A stretch of DNA of 64,000 nucleotides, from positions 142,317 through 206,316 of the forward strand of contig NZ_PYGE01000009.1 of NCBI RefSeq assembly GCF_003014555.1, in the 5' to 3' direction. The notes beneath the pieces were generated by a model. That model searched no databases. It saw only the letters and a list, made by a program, of their open reading frames with translations, and was not told the origin of the DNA. Shown here piece after piece: positions 1-7,665 of this stretch (positions are counted from its first letter, which is position 1; each line of letters starts with the position of its first letter). The DNA comes from Haloactinopolyspora alba. GTDB lineage: Bacteria > Actinomycetota > Actinomycetes > Jiangellales > Jiangellaceae. The position numbers and the translations under genes are program-made.

Positions 1-680
1 AGGAGATGATCGGGCACTGGTTCCACCTGGCCGGAATGTACAACGGCCTGCCGCTGGTCGACCGCACCGCGGCAGAGGTTCTGGCGGACCCGACCCGACC
101 TCAGGTGGCGGCGCCGCGCGGGCGGTATGTCTACTATCCGGGAACCGCCGAGGTGCCCGAATCTGCTGCGGTGAATGTCCGCAACCGCGATTTCACCATC
201 GCTGTCGAGACGCACATCGAGACCCCGGACGCCGAGGGTGTGTTGTTCTCTCACGGCGCCCGCTTCGGGGGACATGCGCTCTACGTCAAGGCCGGCAGGT
301 TGCACTACGTCTACAACTTCGTCGGCAGCAAGGTACAGACGATCGTCGGCGACGTTCCCGTGCCCACCGGCGATGTCGTGCTGTCGGCGGCGTTCGTCAG
401 CGAGGGCGACGGGCGCCCGACCACGGGCACGGTCAGCCTCTACGTCGACGAGGGGAAGGTCGGGGAGGGGACGATCGTCACCCAGCCGGGCAACTTCTCC
501 CTTGTCGGCGAAGGGCTCAACGTCGGCAAGGACCCGGCATCCCCGGTGACCGAGGACTACCCCGGAACGAGCCCGTTCACGTTCACAGGTGGCACCATCA
601 AGGCCGCCATCGTCGACGTGTCCGGTGAGCCGTTCGTCGATCTCGAGAAGGAAGCCGTGGCCATGATGGCCCGCGAGTAG
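1..680 (+). CDS. Sulfatase, C-terminal part (5' end outside the window)
   Basis: The reading frame is open at the left edge, so only the last ~225 residues of a larger protein are present. The segment opens with a helical GHWFHLAGMYNGLPL piece and then a beta-rich stretch of about 150 residues with alternating Gly and aromatic positions, resembling the C-terminal domain that follows the catalytic core in bacterial type I sulfatases. The complete sulfatase at 24797-27031 ends in a comparable segment (FRVVARLG, GVLLAYGRR, GRLVYDLN against FTIAVETH, GVLFSHGAR, GRLHYVYN here), which is the main basis for the call. The catalytic motif is not in the window, so activity and substrate cannot be judged. 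The next gene is convergent and ends six bases downstream. Confidence 0.75.
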   Translation, partial: EMIGHWFHLAGMYNGLPLVDRTAAEVLADPTRPQVAAPRGRYVYYPGTAEVPESAAVNVRNRDFTIAVETHIETPDAEGVLFSHGARFGGHALYVKAGRLHYVYNFVGSKVQTIVGDVPVPTGDVVLSAAFVSEGDGRPTTGTVSLYVDEGKVGEGTIVTQPGNFSLVGEGLNVGKDPASPVTEDYPGTSPFTFTGGTIKAAIVDVSGEPFVDLEKEAVAMMARE

Positions 681-686
681 CCCGGC

Positions 687-1850
687 TCAGGACTCGGTGT
701 CGCGGCGACGCCGCCACTTCCGCCCTGCACGCGCGGGCCGCGGAGGTGGCGGAGCCGCCGCCACCGCTTCGGGTACGGCACGGGCTTCCATCGTCGCCAG
801 GCTGCGCCGGAACGCATACCGGAACACGACCGTCAGCGTGGCCGCGACCGGCAACGCGAGTATCGCCCCGACGAAGCCGGCGAGAACGCCGCCGACGAGC
901 ACGGCCAGGTAGACCGTCATCGGCGTCAGTGACACGGCCGAGGCGAAGACACGCGGCGCGATGACGAAGTTCTCGAACTGTTGATAGGCGACGAAGAACA
1001 CAGCGACGACCACGGCCGTCCCCACGCTGACGGTCAGGGCAACCAGGACCGCCACGACGGCCGCAAGTGTGGCGCCCACCTGCGGTACGGCGTCGAGCAC
1101 GGCGACGACCATGGCCAGCAGAGCCGCGTACGGCATCCCGATGATGAGGAAGAAGATCGCCGAGGTGATCCCGGCACTGGCGCAGATGCCGAGCTGGCCG
1201 GTCACGTAGCCGCCCACGCGGCGGAACACCTCGGCGACCATGTCGACCTGGTCGGGGTCTCCGGCGGCCCGGCCGGCGAACGCCTTGATCCGCGGGAGCG
1301 CGAGCATCGTGTAGACGGTGGTGGCGGCGACGGTGAACCCGGTGAACACCGCGCCCCCGACGCTGGCGAGGAAACCGATCACCGCACCGATGGAACCGGC
1401 GGCAAAGGCCACGACGTCATCGATCGCGCTGCGCAGCTGCTGTTCGACCTCGGGACTGGCGAGGAAGTCGGCGACGGTCGAGCCGCCGAAGTGTCGGGAC
1501 ATCCGGTCGAGCATTTCCGGCAGGTCGGCGACGAACTCGCCGGCCTGCGCGATCGCGGGCCGCACGGCCACGGTGACGAAGACGGCGCCGCCCACCACCA
1601 GGGCCATGACGACGACCAGCACGGCCAACCCGCGCCGGCGCACCCGACGCTGCACCCTCCGCACCAGCGGGTCGAGGCCCGCGGCGAGAAGGAAGCCGAC
1701 GATGACCATGACGATCACACCCCGGGTCACCCACGCCACCGCCGCCAGGGCGACAACCGTGATGACGACCGCGGCGGCCCGAGCCACGTAGCCCATCGGT
1801 GGCAGCACCGGGTCGACGCTCGTGGTGTCGCCCTCATCCGCTGTGGTCAT
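687..1850 (-). CDS. AI-2E family (PerM-like) membrane transporter
   Basis: A 387-residue integral membrane protein. I chose the ATG whose product begins MTTADEGDTTSV; the open frame upstream is arginine-rich, lacks membrane character and would overlap the promoter region. Two hydrophobic segments near residues 20-60 are followed by a basic stretch (RRVQRRVRRRG), a long soluble middle with amphipathic helices, and a cluster of hydrophobic segments ending in a basic alanine/proline-rich tail. This layout is that of the AI-2E/PerM permease family, members of which have been linked to autoinducer export or Na+/H+ exchange; substrate cannot be read from sequence. It is divergent from the MscS-like channel gene. 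Confidence 0.85.
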   Translation of the reverse strand: MTTADEGDTTSVDPVLPPMGYVARAAAVVITVVALAAVAWVTRGVIVMVIVGFLLAAGLDPLVRRVQRRVRRRGLAVLVVVMALVVGGAVFVTVAVRPAIAQAGEFVADLPEMLDRMSRHFGGSTVADFLASPEVEQQLRSAIDDVVAFAAGSIGAVIGFLASVGGAVFTGFTVAATTVYTMLALPRIKAFAGRAAGDPDQVDMVAEVFRRVGGYVTGQLGICASAGITSAIFFLIIGMPYAALLAMVVAVLDAVPQVGATLAAVVAVLVALTVSVGTAVVVAVFFVAYQQFENFVIAPRVFASAVSLTPMTVYLAVLVGGVLAGFVGAILALPVAATLTVVFRYAFRRSLATMEARAVPEAVAAAPPPPRPARAGRKWRRRRDTES

Positions 1851-2009
1851 GCCGGTCCTGGGCAGGTTCGATCGGGGCCGTCGGACGTGGCAGAGGGCCG
1901 GACGATACGCCTCGGGTTCATATCTCGTCGCTCCTTCAACGGGCCGGAGACCACACTCGTCGGCGTTGCGTACCCGCCGACAGCATCGGTCGCCGCACGT
2001 CGCGAGGCC

Positions 2010-2028
2010 CTCACCCGGGCGGGGTGAG
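2010..2028. promoter_or_regulatory. Inverted repeat in the divergent AI-2E / MscS promoter region
   Basis: CTCACCC and GGGTGAG form a perfect 7-bp dyad around five bases. About 20 bp further right lies a weaker copy of the same theme (CACC, six bases, GGGTG, near 2042-2057). Both lie in the ~330 bp between the divergent genes, where a regulator could act on either. The remainder of that stretch holds the leader ORF at 2118 and nothing else I can recognise. Confidence 0.4.
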
Positions 2029-2117
2029 ATGTCGTCGGACTTCACCTCGGCCGGGTGAGGTCGCCGTGAGGCGGGCCGGCGGATCCTGGCGGTGCCTGGT
2101 CGGATCGAGGAGGCAGC

Positions 2118-2189
2118 ATGGTGGCGTTCGGGCACGTCCGGAAGCGCAAACGTCAGGGCCAGCGGTCGCGAGCCGAGCGCGGCAGATGA
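2118..2189 (+). CDS. Short basic leader ORF coupled to the MscS-type channel gene
   Basis: An ATG preceded by a strong ribosome binding site (GAGGAGGC, six to eight bases upstream) opens a 23-codon frame rich in Arg and Lys (core HVRKRKRQGQRSR). Its TGA stop overlaps the ATG of the channel gene in an ATGA arrangement. The channel start itself has no clear ribosome binding site, so ribosomes finishing this ORF could reinitiate there. It is either a translational coupling leader or a tiny basic protein; no homologue is recalled. Confidence 0.5.
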   Translation: MVAFGHVRKRKRQGQRSRAERGR

Positions 2190-2992
2190 GGGACTTCTTC
2201 TCCGGGTTCTCGTTCACGGGCTGGGACGCGGTCCTGGCCCTGGCGATCGTCGTCGGGGCCTGGTTCCTCGCGCGGTATGCCCGTCGGGCTGCCGACAGGA
2301 TCCTGTCCCAGGTCAAAGTGCCCCACGACCTCCGCGACCTCGGTGTCCAGGCCACCGGATACGTCGTCATCTTCCTCGGGGTCGGTGTCGCGCTCAGTTT
2401 CCTCGGCGCGTCGATCCAACCGGTCCTCGCCGTCGTGGTCATGGCTGCCGCCGTCACGTTCCTCGCCCTGCGCGGCATCGCGGACAACGTCGCTGCGGGC
2501 GTGATCATCCAGACTCGCCGCCCGGTGCGCCTCGACGACTCGATCGAGGCGATGGGATTCGCCGGCCGGGTTCGCGAGATCAACAGCAGGTCGGTGATCA
2601 TCGAGGCGCCGGACGGCCGCATCGTTCACCTGCCGAACCGACGGTTGCTCGACGACCCGCTGGTCAATCACACGGTGATGGGCCGGCACGCGTCCGCGAT
2701 CCAAGTGCGGATCGGTGCCGGATATCGTGCGGACGTGGTGGCGATCATCACCGAGGTCCTGTCGCAGATGCCGAGCGTGCTCGCCGAGCCGGCCCCGACG
2801 GTACTGGTCTCGGCCGTCGAGACGGAGCGCACCATCATGACGGCGACATGCTGGCACCATCCGGCCGAAGGGCCGGTCGTGACATCCGCGGCGGTGGTGG
2901 CGATCAGCGACAGCTTGGCCGATCTCGGTCCTCCGGTGTCGGTCGTCGCGCCGCCTGTCGAGCCGGCGGTCCTCTCACCTGCGGACGTCTGA
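2186..2992 (+). CDS. MscS-type small-conductance mechanosensitive channel
   Basis: 268 residues. Three hydrophobic segments come first (about residues 10-30, 50-75 and 80-100), the last followed by the amphipathic pore helix ALRGIADNVAAGVII that is characteristic of the MscS family. A beta domain (RPVRLDDSIE, GRVREINSRSVIIEAPDG, HLPNRRL) and an alpha/beta C-terminal domain follow, as in the MscS cytoplasmic cage. Members open on membrane tension and release solutes after osmotic downshock. The ATG was chosen because homology and membrane character begin there and because it overlaps the leader ORF stop; the frame is open further upstream but looks non-coding. Confidence 0.88.
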   Translation: MRDFFSGFSFTGWDAVLALAIVVGAWFLARYARRAADRILSQVKVPHDLRDLGVQATGYVVIFLGVGVALSFLGASIQPVLAVVVMAAAVTFLALRGIADNVAAGVIIQTRRPVRLDDSIEAMGFAGRVREINSRSVIIEAPDGRIVHLPNRRLLDDPLVNHTVMGRHASAIQVRIGAGYRADVVAIITEVLSQMPSVLAEPAPTVLVSAVETERTIMTATCWHHPAEGPVVTSAAVVAISDSLADLGPPVSVVAPPVEPAVLSPADV

Positions 2993-3140
2993 GGAACGGA
3001 TCAGGCCCGAGCCCGCGGGACGTCCACCGAACTCGCGGAGTTCGCCAGCTGATCGCCGCAGTATCACCCGCTGAGGGTGAGGGGGCAGCGGTCGACGGGG
3101 GCGACCCTGACAGGTATCGGCGGTGCGTGGGAGGTGGGTC

Positions 3141-3341
3141 ATGCGGTACGAGTTCCTGGTCGCAGGCAGCGTCTCCGAGACCGTCGAGGCCGCGTTCCCG
3201 GAGCTGACGGCGACCAGAGCCCGGGCCGGTGGCACATCGTTGCACGGCCCTGTCGAGGACGACGCCCGCGTCCGGGAACTGTTGGCGCGCTTCGAGGACC
3301 TCGGCATCACGGTCGTGGAGATGCGTCAGCTGCCCGACTGA
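3141..3341 (+). CDS. Small hypothetical protein (66 aa)
   Basis: Starts MRYEFLVAG at an ATG with a GGGAGGTGG ribosome binding site just upstream; an earlier in-frame start 18 bases upstream is less well placed. The predicted beta-alpha-beta pattern (YEFLVAG, helix with VRELLARFEDLG, ITVVEMRQL) is reminiscent of small ferredoxin-like folds. No function is recognised. It sits between the channel gene and a DUF1269-like gene on the same strand. Confidence 0.6.
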   Translation: MRYEFLVAGSVSETVEAAFPELTATRARAGGTSLHGPVEDDARVRELLARFEDLGITVVEMRQLPD

Positions 3342-3411
3342 ACGCACGCCAGCGATGGGCCGCCACGACCACGGCCCTCGGCACCACCCAGCATGAGCGA
3401 AGGGACCGGAC

Positions 3412-3924
3412 ATGAGCGACACCCAGATCGAGGTCTTCGTCGCCACCTTCAACGAAGAACACGAGGCCGGAGCCGCTCTGGAACACTTCCGGGCGATGAG
3501 CCACGAAGGGTCGATCGAAATGATCGATGCCGCGGTTGTCGTCCGCGGGACCGACGGTGAGGTCACGTTCGAGGAGACCGCAGACCCGAGCGGCAGGAAA
3601 TGGGCCAAACGAGGCACCGTCGCCGGTGGCTTGATCGGCCTGATCTTCCCACCCAGCCTTCTCGCGTCAACCGCCATCGGCGCCGCGGGCGGCGGCATCT
3701 GGGGCCGTATCAGAGACAAAGGTCTCCAGGACGACGACCTCCGCGCCATCGGTGACCGCCTCGAACCGGGGACTTCCGCGATCATCGCCGTCGCCGAGGA
3801 CCATATGATCGAGCGGCTGTCGAGGAGCGTGGAGGGGTACAGGAACGTCGCCCGGCACGCGGTCAGCTCGGAGGCCGCCGCGGCCATCGTCGCCGCCGAC
3901 CCTGAAGGGCAGACACCCGCATAG
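3412..3924 (+). CDS. DUF1269-like membrane-associated stress protein
   Basis: 170 residues. The N-terminal half is alpha/beta (IEVFVATFNEEHEAGAALEHF, then DAAVVVRG). A glycine-rich hydrophobic segment follows (GTVAGGLIGLIFPPSLLASTAIGA split over residues ~66-95), as in the DUF1269 family, where such a Gly-rich stretch inserts into or lies on the membrane. A DDLRAIGDRLEPGTSAIIAVAE segment is also typical of that family. The biochemical role is unknown; relatives are often stress-induced. A run of broken frames begins immediately after its stop. Confidence 0.7.
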   Translation: MSDTQIEVFVATFNEEHEAGAALEHFRAMSHEGSIEMIDAAVVVRGTDGEVTFEETADPSGRKWAKRGTVAGGLIGLIFPPSLLASTAIGAAGGGIWGRIRDKGLQDDDLRAIGDRLEPGTSAIIAVAEDHMIERLSRSVEGYRNVARHAVSSEAAAAIVAADPEGQTPA

Positions 3925-3926
3925 GA

Positions 3927-4025
3927 TTGGGCCGGCCACTGCTGAAGCTCCTCTCCCGACGACTGCCCGCGGTCACCGCCGGCGGTCGCGAGTTCATGAC
4001 GAACCTGTATGCAGCTGGGACGTGA
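3927..4025 (+). pseudogene. C-terminal remnant of an unknown protein, coupled to the next gene
   Basis: About 32 in-frame codons with protein-like composition (core GRPLLKLLSRRLPAV, then GGREFMTNLYAAGT) end in a TGA that overlaps the GTG start of the following immunity-like gene in a GTGA arrangement. No start codon or upstream domain is left; the frame runs back into the DUF1269-like gene in the wrong register. I read it as the tail of a deleted gene that was once translationally coupled to the next one, as polymorphic toxins are to immunity genes. Confidence 0.4.
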
Positions 4026-4603
4026 GTATGAGTACCGATCCCGACAACGACGACGTGGATGACGACCTCGCAAACAAGTCTGACGCAGAGCTACAAACGG
4101 AGCTCCTCAGAAGAATGAAACGTGCCGGGGACAGTGCGAGGGTCCGACACGACCAGGTTTTCCAGCTGGACATGGACAATCTGTCGGCAGCACCAGACGA
4201 TCCACTCCTGCAGATCGGGTACGCGCTGGTCCCTCAGCTCCCAGGGCACTGGGACGACGTGCTCCTCGATCTGACGTCGGCCGCGGACGACGTCAGGACG
4301 ATGGCCATGGTCCGCATGCAAGAAGAAGGCGACGAACCGCCCGACAACCGAATCCACTTCTTCTCTGACCTTACTGAGCCGGCCTTGGCGTTGCGCCGGT
4401 CGACGTACGAACCCAACGGGCGGGGCGCGTGGTACACCGCCATGATCAGACTCGCGCGAGATGGCACGATCACCGCCAAGTTCGAATTCGATCTCCCGCC
4501 GTTCGGACTGTGGGGGCCGAACGAGGTCGCCCTGGTGTCGCGTGACCAGGAGCTCTACCCCCGCGATCCTGCACGCCTACCGCGGTGGCATCCCGCGCGC
4601 TGA
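4022..4603 (+). CDS. YezG/immunity-like protein
   Basis: 193 residues, starting GTG, with an alternative ATG two codons later. An acidic N-terminus is followed by IGYALVPQLPGHWDDVLLDL, then LRRSTYEPNGRG, AWYTAMIRLARDGTITAKF and, at the end, RDQELYPRDPARLPRW. The pattern of a Trp-containing helix followed by a strand with RDG and an acidic FEFD resembles the YezG/DUF600 antitoxin family and related actinobacterial immunity proteins, which neutralise partner toxins. The partner is missing; only a truncated tail precedes it. Base composition is lower in GC than neighbouring genes, which fits a mobile or fast-evolving locus. Assignment rests on pattern memory only. Confidence 0.55.
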   Translation: MSMSTDPDNDDVDDDLANKSDAELQTELLRRMKRAGDSARVRHDQVFQLDMDNLSAAPDDPLLQIGYALVPQLPGHWDDVLLDLTSAADDVRTMAMVRMQEEGDEPPDNRIHFFSDLTEPALALRRSTYEPNGRGAWYTAMIRLARDGTITAKFEFDLPPFGLWGPNEVALVSRDQELYPRDPARLPRWHPAR

Positions 4604-4753
4604 TTTACGTCGTACAAGGGACAACGTCACCGACGGATCCACAGCAGACCTCGCTCAGGTCGACCGGGCTGGGCCGAGTACCGCGACCGCCTCATCGGCA
4701 CCGATGGTGGACCCAAGCCCATTCTGAAGATCCGGCTCGGCTACCTGGGGTGA
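4604..4753 (+). pseudogene. Second C-terminal remnant between two intact small genes
   Basis: Between the two intact genes lies an open frame without a start codon. Its last ~28 codons look like real protein (GWAEYRDRLIGTDGGPKP, then ILKIRLGYLG before TGA), while the first ~20 are basic and shapeless. The next gene begins four bases after the stop, again like a tail-plus-immunity pair. Bases 4671-4709 inside it duplicate part of the ABC ATPase gene exactly, so this piece is recombinant in origin. Confidence 0.35.
4671..4709. repeat. 39-bp exact direct repeat, copy 1
   Basis: These 39 bases recur without mismatch at 8212-8250. The match ends sharply on both sides. Here the repeat falls in a broken frame between two small genes; the other copy lies in an intact ATPase gene just before its Walker A codons, read on the opposite strand. 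Chance identity over 39 bases is not plausible. Confidence 0.85.
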
Positions 4754-4757
4754 CCTG

Positions 4758-5366
4758 ATGACGCACTTTGCGGCTGACGAAGCGGCCTTCAACGAACTGA
4801 AAGAGCAGGTTCACGGCACCTTGCACATCGGACGTCGACTCCCCGAGTGGCCGTTCAGGGCGCCGGCAGGATACGTAACGGTTTACGAGTACGACCGTGT
4901 GCTGGGGCTCGATTTCGGGTCGGTTCTGGACGCCTTGGCTCGTGGGCACGATGACGACAGCGTCGTTGTTCTGGGGCTTGAGCCCACACCTGCCTACTAC
5001 CGAGACGAGTACGGGTTCCTTCCAGGACTACAGTTTGATCGGGGCGTGATCGTTGAAGGCTTTGCGGCTGGCCTCAGCCACGAGCCCGACGACGACCCGA
5101 CCGGGAGGCTTGGTGACACGCTCGACGTCGTTGCCATCGCCGGATCGTCTGGGGCCTGGGGTATATGGGGGCAGCGAGACTGGGAGATCGGGCTGCTGCT
5201 CACGCCCGAGGAACGCGGGGCGTGGCTGGAAACCGGCGTTCCGTGGTTCGATCGCGACGTAGACCTCGACTCGATTCGATCACCTGCTGGGTGGGGAACA
5301 ACTCTGAGCGCAGCGGATCGCGAAGAGTTCGCGAGGCAGCTTCGAGAACGCGGGGGCGGACCGTGA
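4758..5366 (+). CDS. Hypothetical protein (202 aa), possibly a second immunity-type gene
   Basis: A compact soluble protein starting MTHFAADEAAFNELKEQ, rich in Asp, Gly and Trp, with segments GYVTVYEYDRVLGLDF, DSVVVLGLEPTPAYY, GSSGAWGIWGQRDWEIGLLL and a charged end. No signal peptide or membrane segment is present. No family is recognised with certainty. Its size, acidity and position after a truncated tail are like immunity genes in polymorphic toxin loci, but this is inference. A further start (GTG) overlaps its stop and opens a third, truncated frame. Confidence 0.55.
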   Translation: MTHFAADEAAFNELKEQVHGTLHIGRRLPEWPFRAPAGYVTVYEYDRVLGLDFGSVLDALARGHDDDSVVVLGLEPTPAYYRDEYGFLPGLQFDRGVIVEGFAAGLSHEPDDDPTGRLGDTLDVVAIAGSSGAWGIWGQRDWEIGLLLTPEERGAWLETGVPWFDRDVDLDSIRSPAGWGTTLSAADREEFARQLRERGGGP

Positions 5367-5457
5367 TCGACGCGCACTTGGGAGGACGGCTCGACGAGTA
5401 CGAACTGTCCAAGGTTTTGCGTCGTGGTAACGCAGGCTTGGCGAGTGGCCAAGTCCT
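5363..5457 (+). pseudogene. N-terminal remnant of a third small gene, cut at the ABC permease gene
   Basis: A GTG overlapping the previous stop (GTGA) opens a frame with protein-like sequence for about 30 codons (HLGGRLDEYELSKVL, then RRGNAGLASGQVLHHW). It then runs antisense into the 3' end of the ABC permease gene, where it loses protein character. The simplest reading is that the rest of this gene was deleted at a junction near 5457. Confidence 0.4.
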
Positions 5458-7665
5458 TCACCACTGGTCTCTTGATGCGTTCGCGAGGATGCGTCCTCCG
5501 ATGTTTCCGCTGATGGCAGCAATGACAACGGCGGCGAGCGTGGCGCTGAGCAGGAAGCCGGTGGGGAGGTCGAAGGCGTTGTTGGTGATGTGCGGGGCGA
5601 GGAGCCATCCGGTGGCGGCGGCGCCGCCGAGGCCGCCGATGGCGACGGGCCAGGTGAGGCGGACGGTGGCGATCGATTCGAAGACGTCGTGGCGTCCGAC
5701 CAACAGCGGGTTGCGCACGAGGCCACGGCTTTCTTCGATGACGACGGCGGCCCAGGTCAGTGCAGCGACGATGAGCAGGGTCAGCACGCCGGGGACGCCG
5801 AAGACGTAGATCCATTGGGACTTGTCCTGTAGGTCGAGCGCACCAATGATGGCGTCGACGCCGATACGTTCCAGGCGGGCATCAAAGCCGACGGCGCGCT
5901 CGAGGTCACGGCCGAGTTCGACGTCGGGCAGATCCGTGCCGTCGTGACTGGCGAGAACGACGGTGGCCATGGACCCAGCCGACGATCGCTCGACATTCTC
6001 CGGTGGGGTGGGGCGGATGTCGACGCCTGGGGCGTCCCAGGTGAGCACCGCGGCCAGTCTGGGTGGGAGCTCGGCCGGCGTCAGGGTGGCGTCTGCGCAC
6101 TCGACACCGAACGCCTGCAGGTCAGCGCATTCTCCCAGCACGACGGACGGATCGTCGCGCTCGACGCTCTCGTGGATGGTGATCGCAGCAATGCCACGGT
6201 CGCTGGCGAACCGGAGCACCTCGCTGATGCGGTCTTCATCGGCTCGCACGTTCAACGCCGAAGTACCGATCTGCTCGGAGGGTCGGCTCTGCGCCTCGGC
6301 GGGGGCAGTGAACAGGGCCAGGACGACAGCGGCGTGGCCGACGACGAGGACCAGTGACGTGATCGTTCCGGTGAGCCGGGCAATCGCTCGCGAGCGGTAC
6401 GCCGTGATCCGCCAGCCCAAGAAGACACCGATGCCGCGACGCTGCAACGTGGGAATTCCACGACGACGCGCGATCAGTTGCAGCAACGTCGCCAGGGCGG
6501 CGGGAAGACAGATCACCGCGAGACCGGCGGCAGTAAGGGTCGACAGCGCCTGAACGACCCGATTGTCGAAGAAGACGATGATCCACGGCTGAACCGCCAG
6601 GACAACCAGCAAGACGACGGTCCGCCGCCAGGACGGCTTGTCGGCCGGCACCTGCAGCCGGGATGCCTCCAGGTCGTCTTTGCGACCGAGCGATCCGGCG
6701 GTCATGCGGTTCAGCGCGGCCCCGGAGAGCACGTGAGCGGCGACGATCACGACCGCGAGCAGCCAGGCGACGGGCCGCACCACCTCGGCCTGCAGGACGA
6801 AACCGGTGAACGGCAGCGTCGTGTCTGCCGCGGTGATCCGGGCCAGCACTCCGAGGCACAGGACGAGCGAGACCGAGCCGACGAGTCGGGTCCGCGGCGC
6901 TGCGATCCGGGCTCGGGCCCATCGGTCGGCGCCGAGGCGCACGAGCAGGCGGTGCCGGCGCCGGGTCTCGTCGTCGGCCACCCGCGCGGCCGAGGTGAGC
7001 GCGATCAGCCCCGGCAGGACGCACAAGAAGCCAGCCATCGCCCAGAACTCCTGCACGTCCCGGTCGTAGAGGTCTTCCCCCAGGCGCTGATAGACGGGGC
7101 TGCTGTCAGTCACACCAATGGTGCTGATCTGCCTTAGGCCGTGGTCAGCCTGAGCGTCGGTGCCGACGTAGGCGAACAACTCGGTGGCCGACACGAGACC
7201 GTCCTGACCGATCAGCCCGATGTCCTTGCCGAACCGGTCCGGCACCCCGTGCTCGGCGAGCAGATCACGCAAGGCCGGGCTGACCAGCGCCTCGCCCGGC
7301 TCCGGAAGTGCCGACACCCCCGGCGGCAGCGGCGGGTCAGCCCCGGTCTGCTGGAGGAAGACCACCGGCACTTGCTCGAAACCGACGGAGAGCCCATCAA
7401 TGCCCCACAACAGTGGCGTCACCGTGCCGGCGCCAGAGTCCGTGACCGGCGCTCGTGCGCGGCCGACGTCTTCGCGGTGGTCATAGACCGCACTGGCGAG
7501 CACAGCGGCCGCTGCGCCCAGCGAGATCGTGACAAACGCCAGCAACGCCAGGACCGCGCCGAACCCGTTGACCCCGCGCAGCGATGTGCTGCGCCGGCCG
7601 ATCCTCGCCAGGTTTCGCCGCAGTTGGCGTGGCGACGCAGCCTGGTGTCGTGTGCGAGCCGTCAC
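5458..7665 (-). CDS. ABC transporter permease, FtsX/MacB-like
   Basis: 735 residues. A first hydrophobic segment near residues 32-60 (GFGAVLALLAFVTISLGAAA) is followed by a ~150-residue extracytoplasmic region and then several membrane segments, a second soluble region and three to four C-terminal segments (YVFGVPGVLTLLIVAALTWA, WPVAIGGLGGAAATGWLL). This duplicated layout is that of FtsX-domain permeases such as those in macrolide or antimicrobial-peptide exporters and lipoprotein-release systems. The gene begins inside the end of the ATPase gene (4-base overlap), so the two form one transporter. The substrate is not evident. Its 3' end is the border of the rearranged patch to the left. Confidence 0.85.
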   Translation of the reverse strand: MTARTRHQAASPRQLRRNLARIGRRSTSLRGVNGFGAVLALLAFVTISLGAAAAVLASAVYDHREDVGRARAPVTDSGAGTVTPLLWGIDGLSVGFEQVPVVFLQQTGADPPLPPGVSALPEPGEALVSPALRDLLAEHGVPDRFGKDIGLIGQDGLVSATELFAYVGTDAQADHGLRQISTIGVTDSSPVYQRLGEDLYDRDVQEFWAMAGFLCVLPGLIALTSAARVADDETRRRHRLLVRLGADRWARARIAAPRTRLVGSVSLVLCLGVLARITAADTTLPFTGFVLQAEVVRPVAWLLAVVIVAAHVLSGAALNRMTAGSLGRKDDLEASRLQVPADKPSWRRTVVLLVVLAVQPWIIVFFDNRVVQALSTLTAAGLAVICLPAALATLLQLIARRRGIPTLQRRGIGVFLGWRITAYRSRAIARLTGTITSLVLVVGHAAVVLALFTAPAEAQSRPSEQIGTSALNVRADEDRISEVLRFASDRGIAAITIHESVERDDPSVVLGECADLQAFGVECADATLTPAELPPRLAAVLTWDAPGVDIRPTPPENVERSSAGSMATVVLASHDGTDLPDVELGRDLERAVGFDARLERIGVDAIIGALDLQDKSQWIYVFGVPGVLTLLIVAALTWAAVVIEESRGLVRNPLLVGRHDVFESIATVRLTWPVAIGGLGGAAATGWLLAPHITNNAFDLPTGFLLSATLAAVVIAAISGNIGGRILANASRDQW

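Noticed and set aside
981..2027. Long His/Asp-rich plus-strand frame opposite the AI-2E gene
   Set aside because: The His/Asp richness arises from antisense Val/Ala codons; no start signal.
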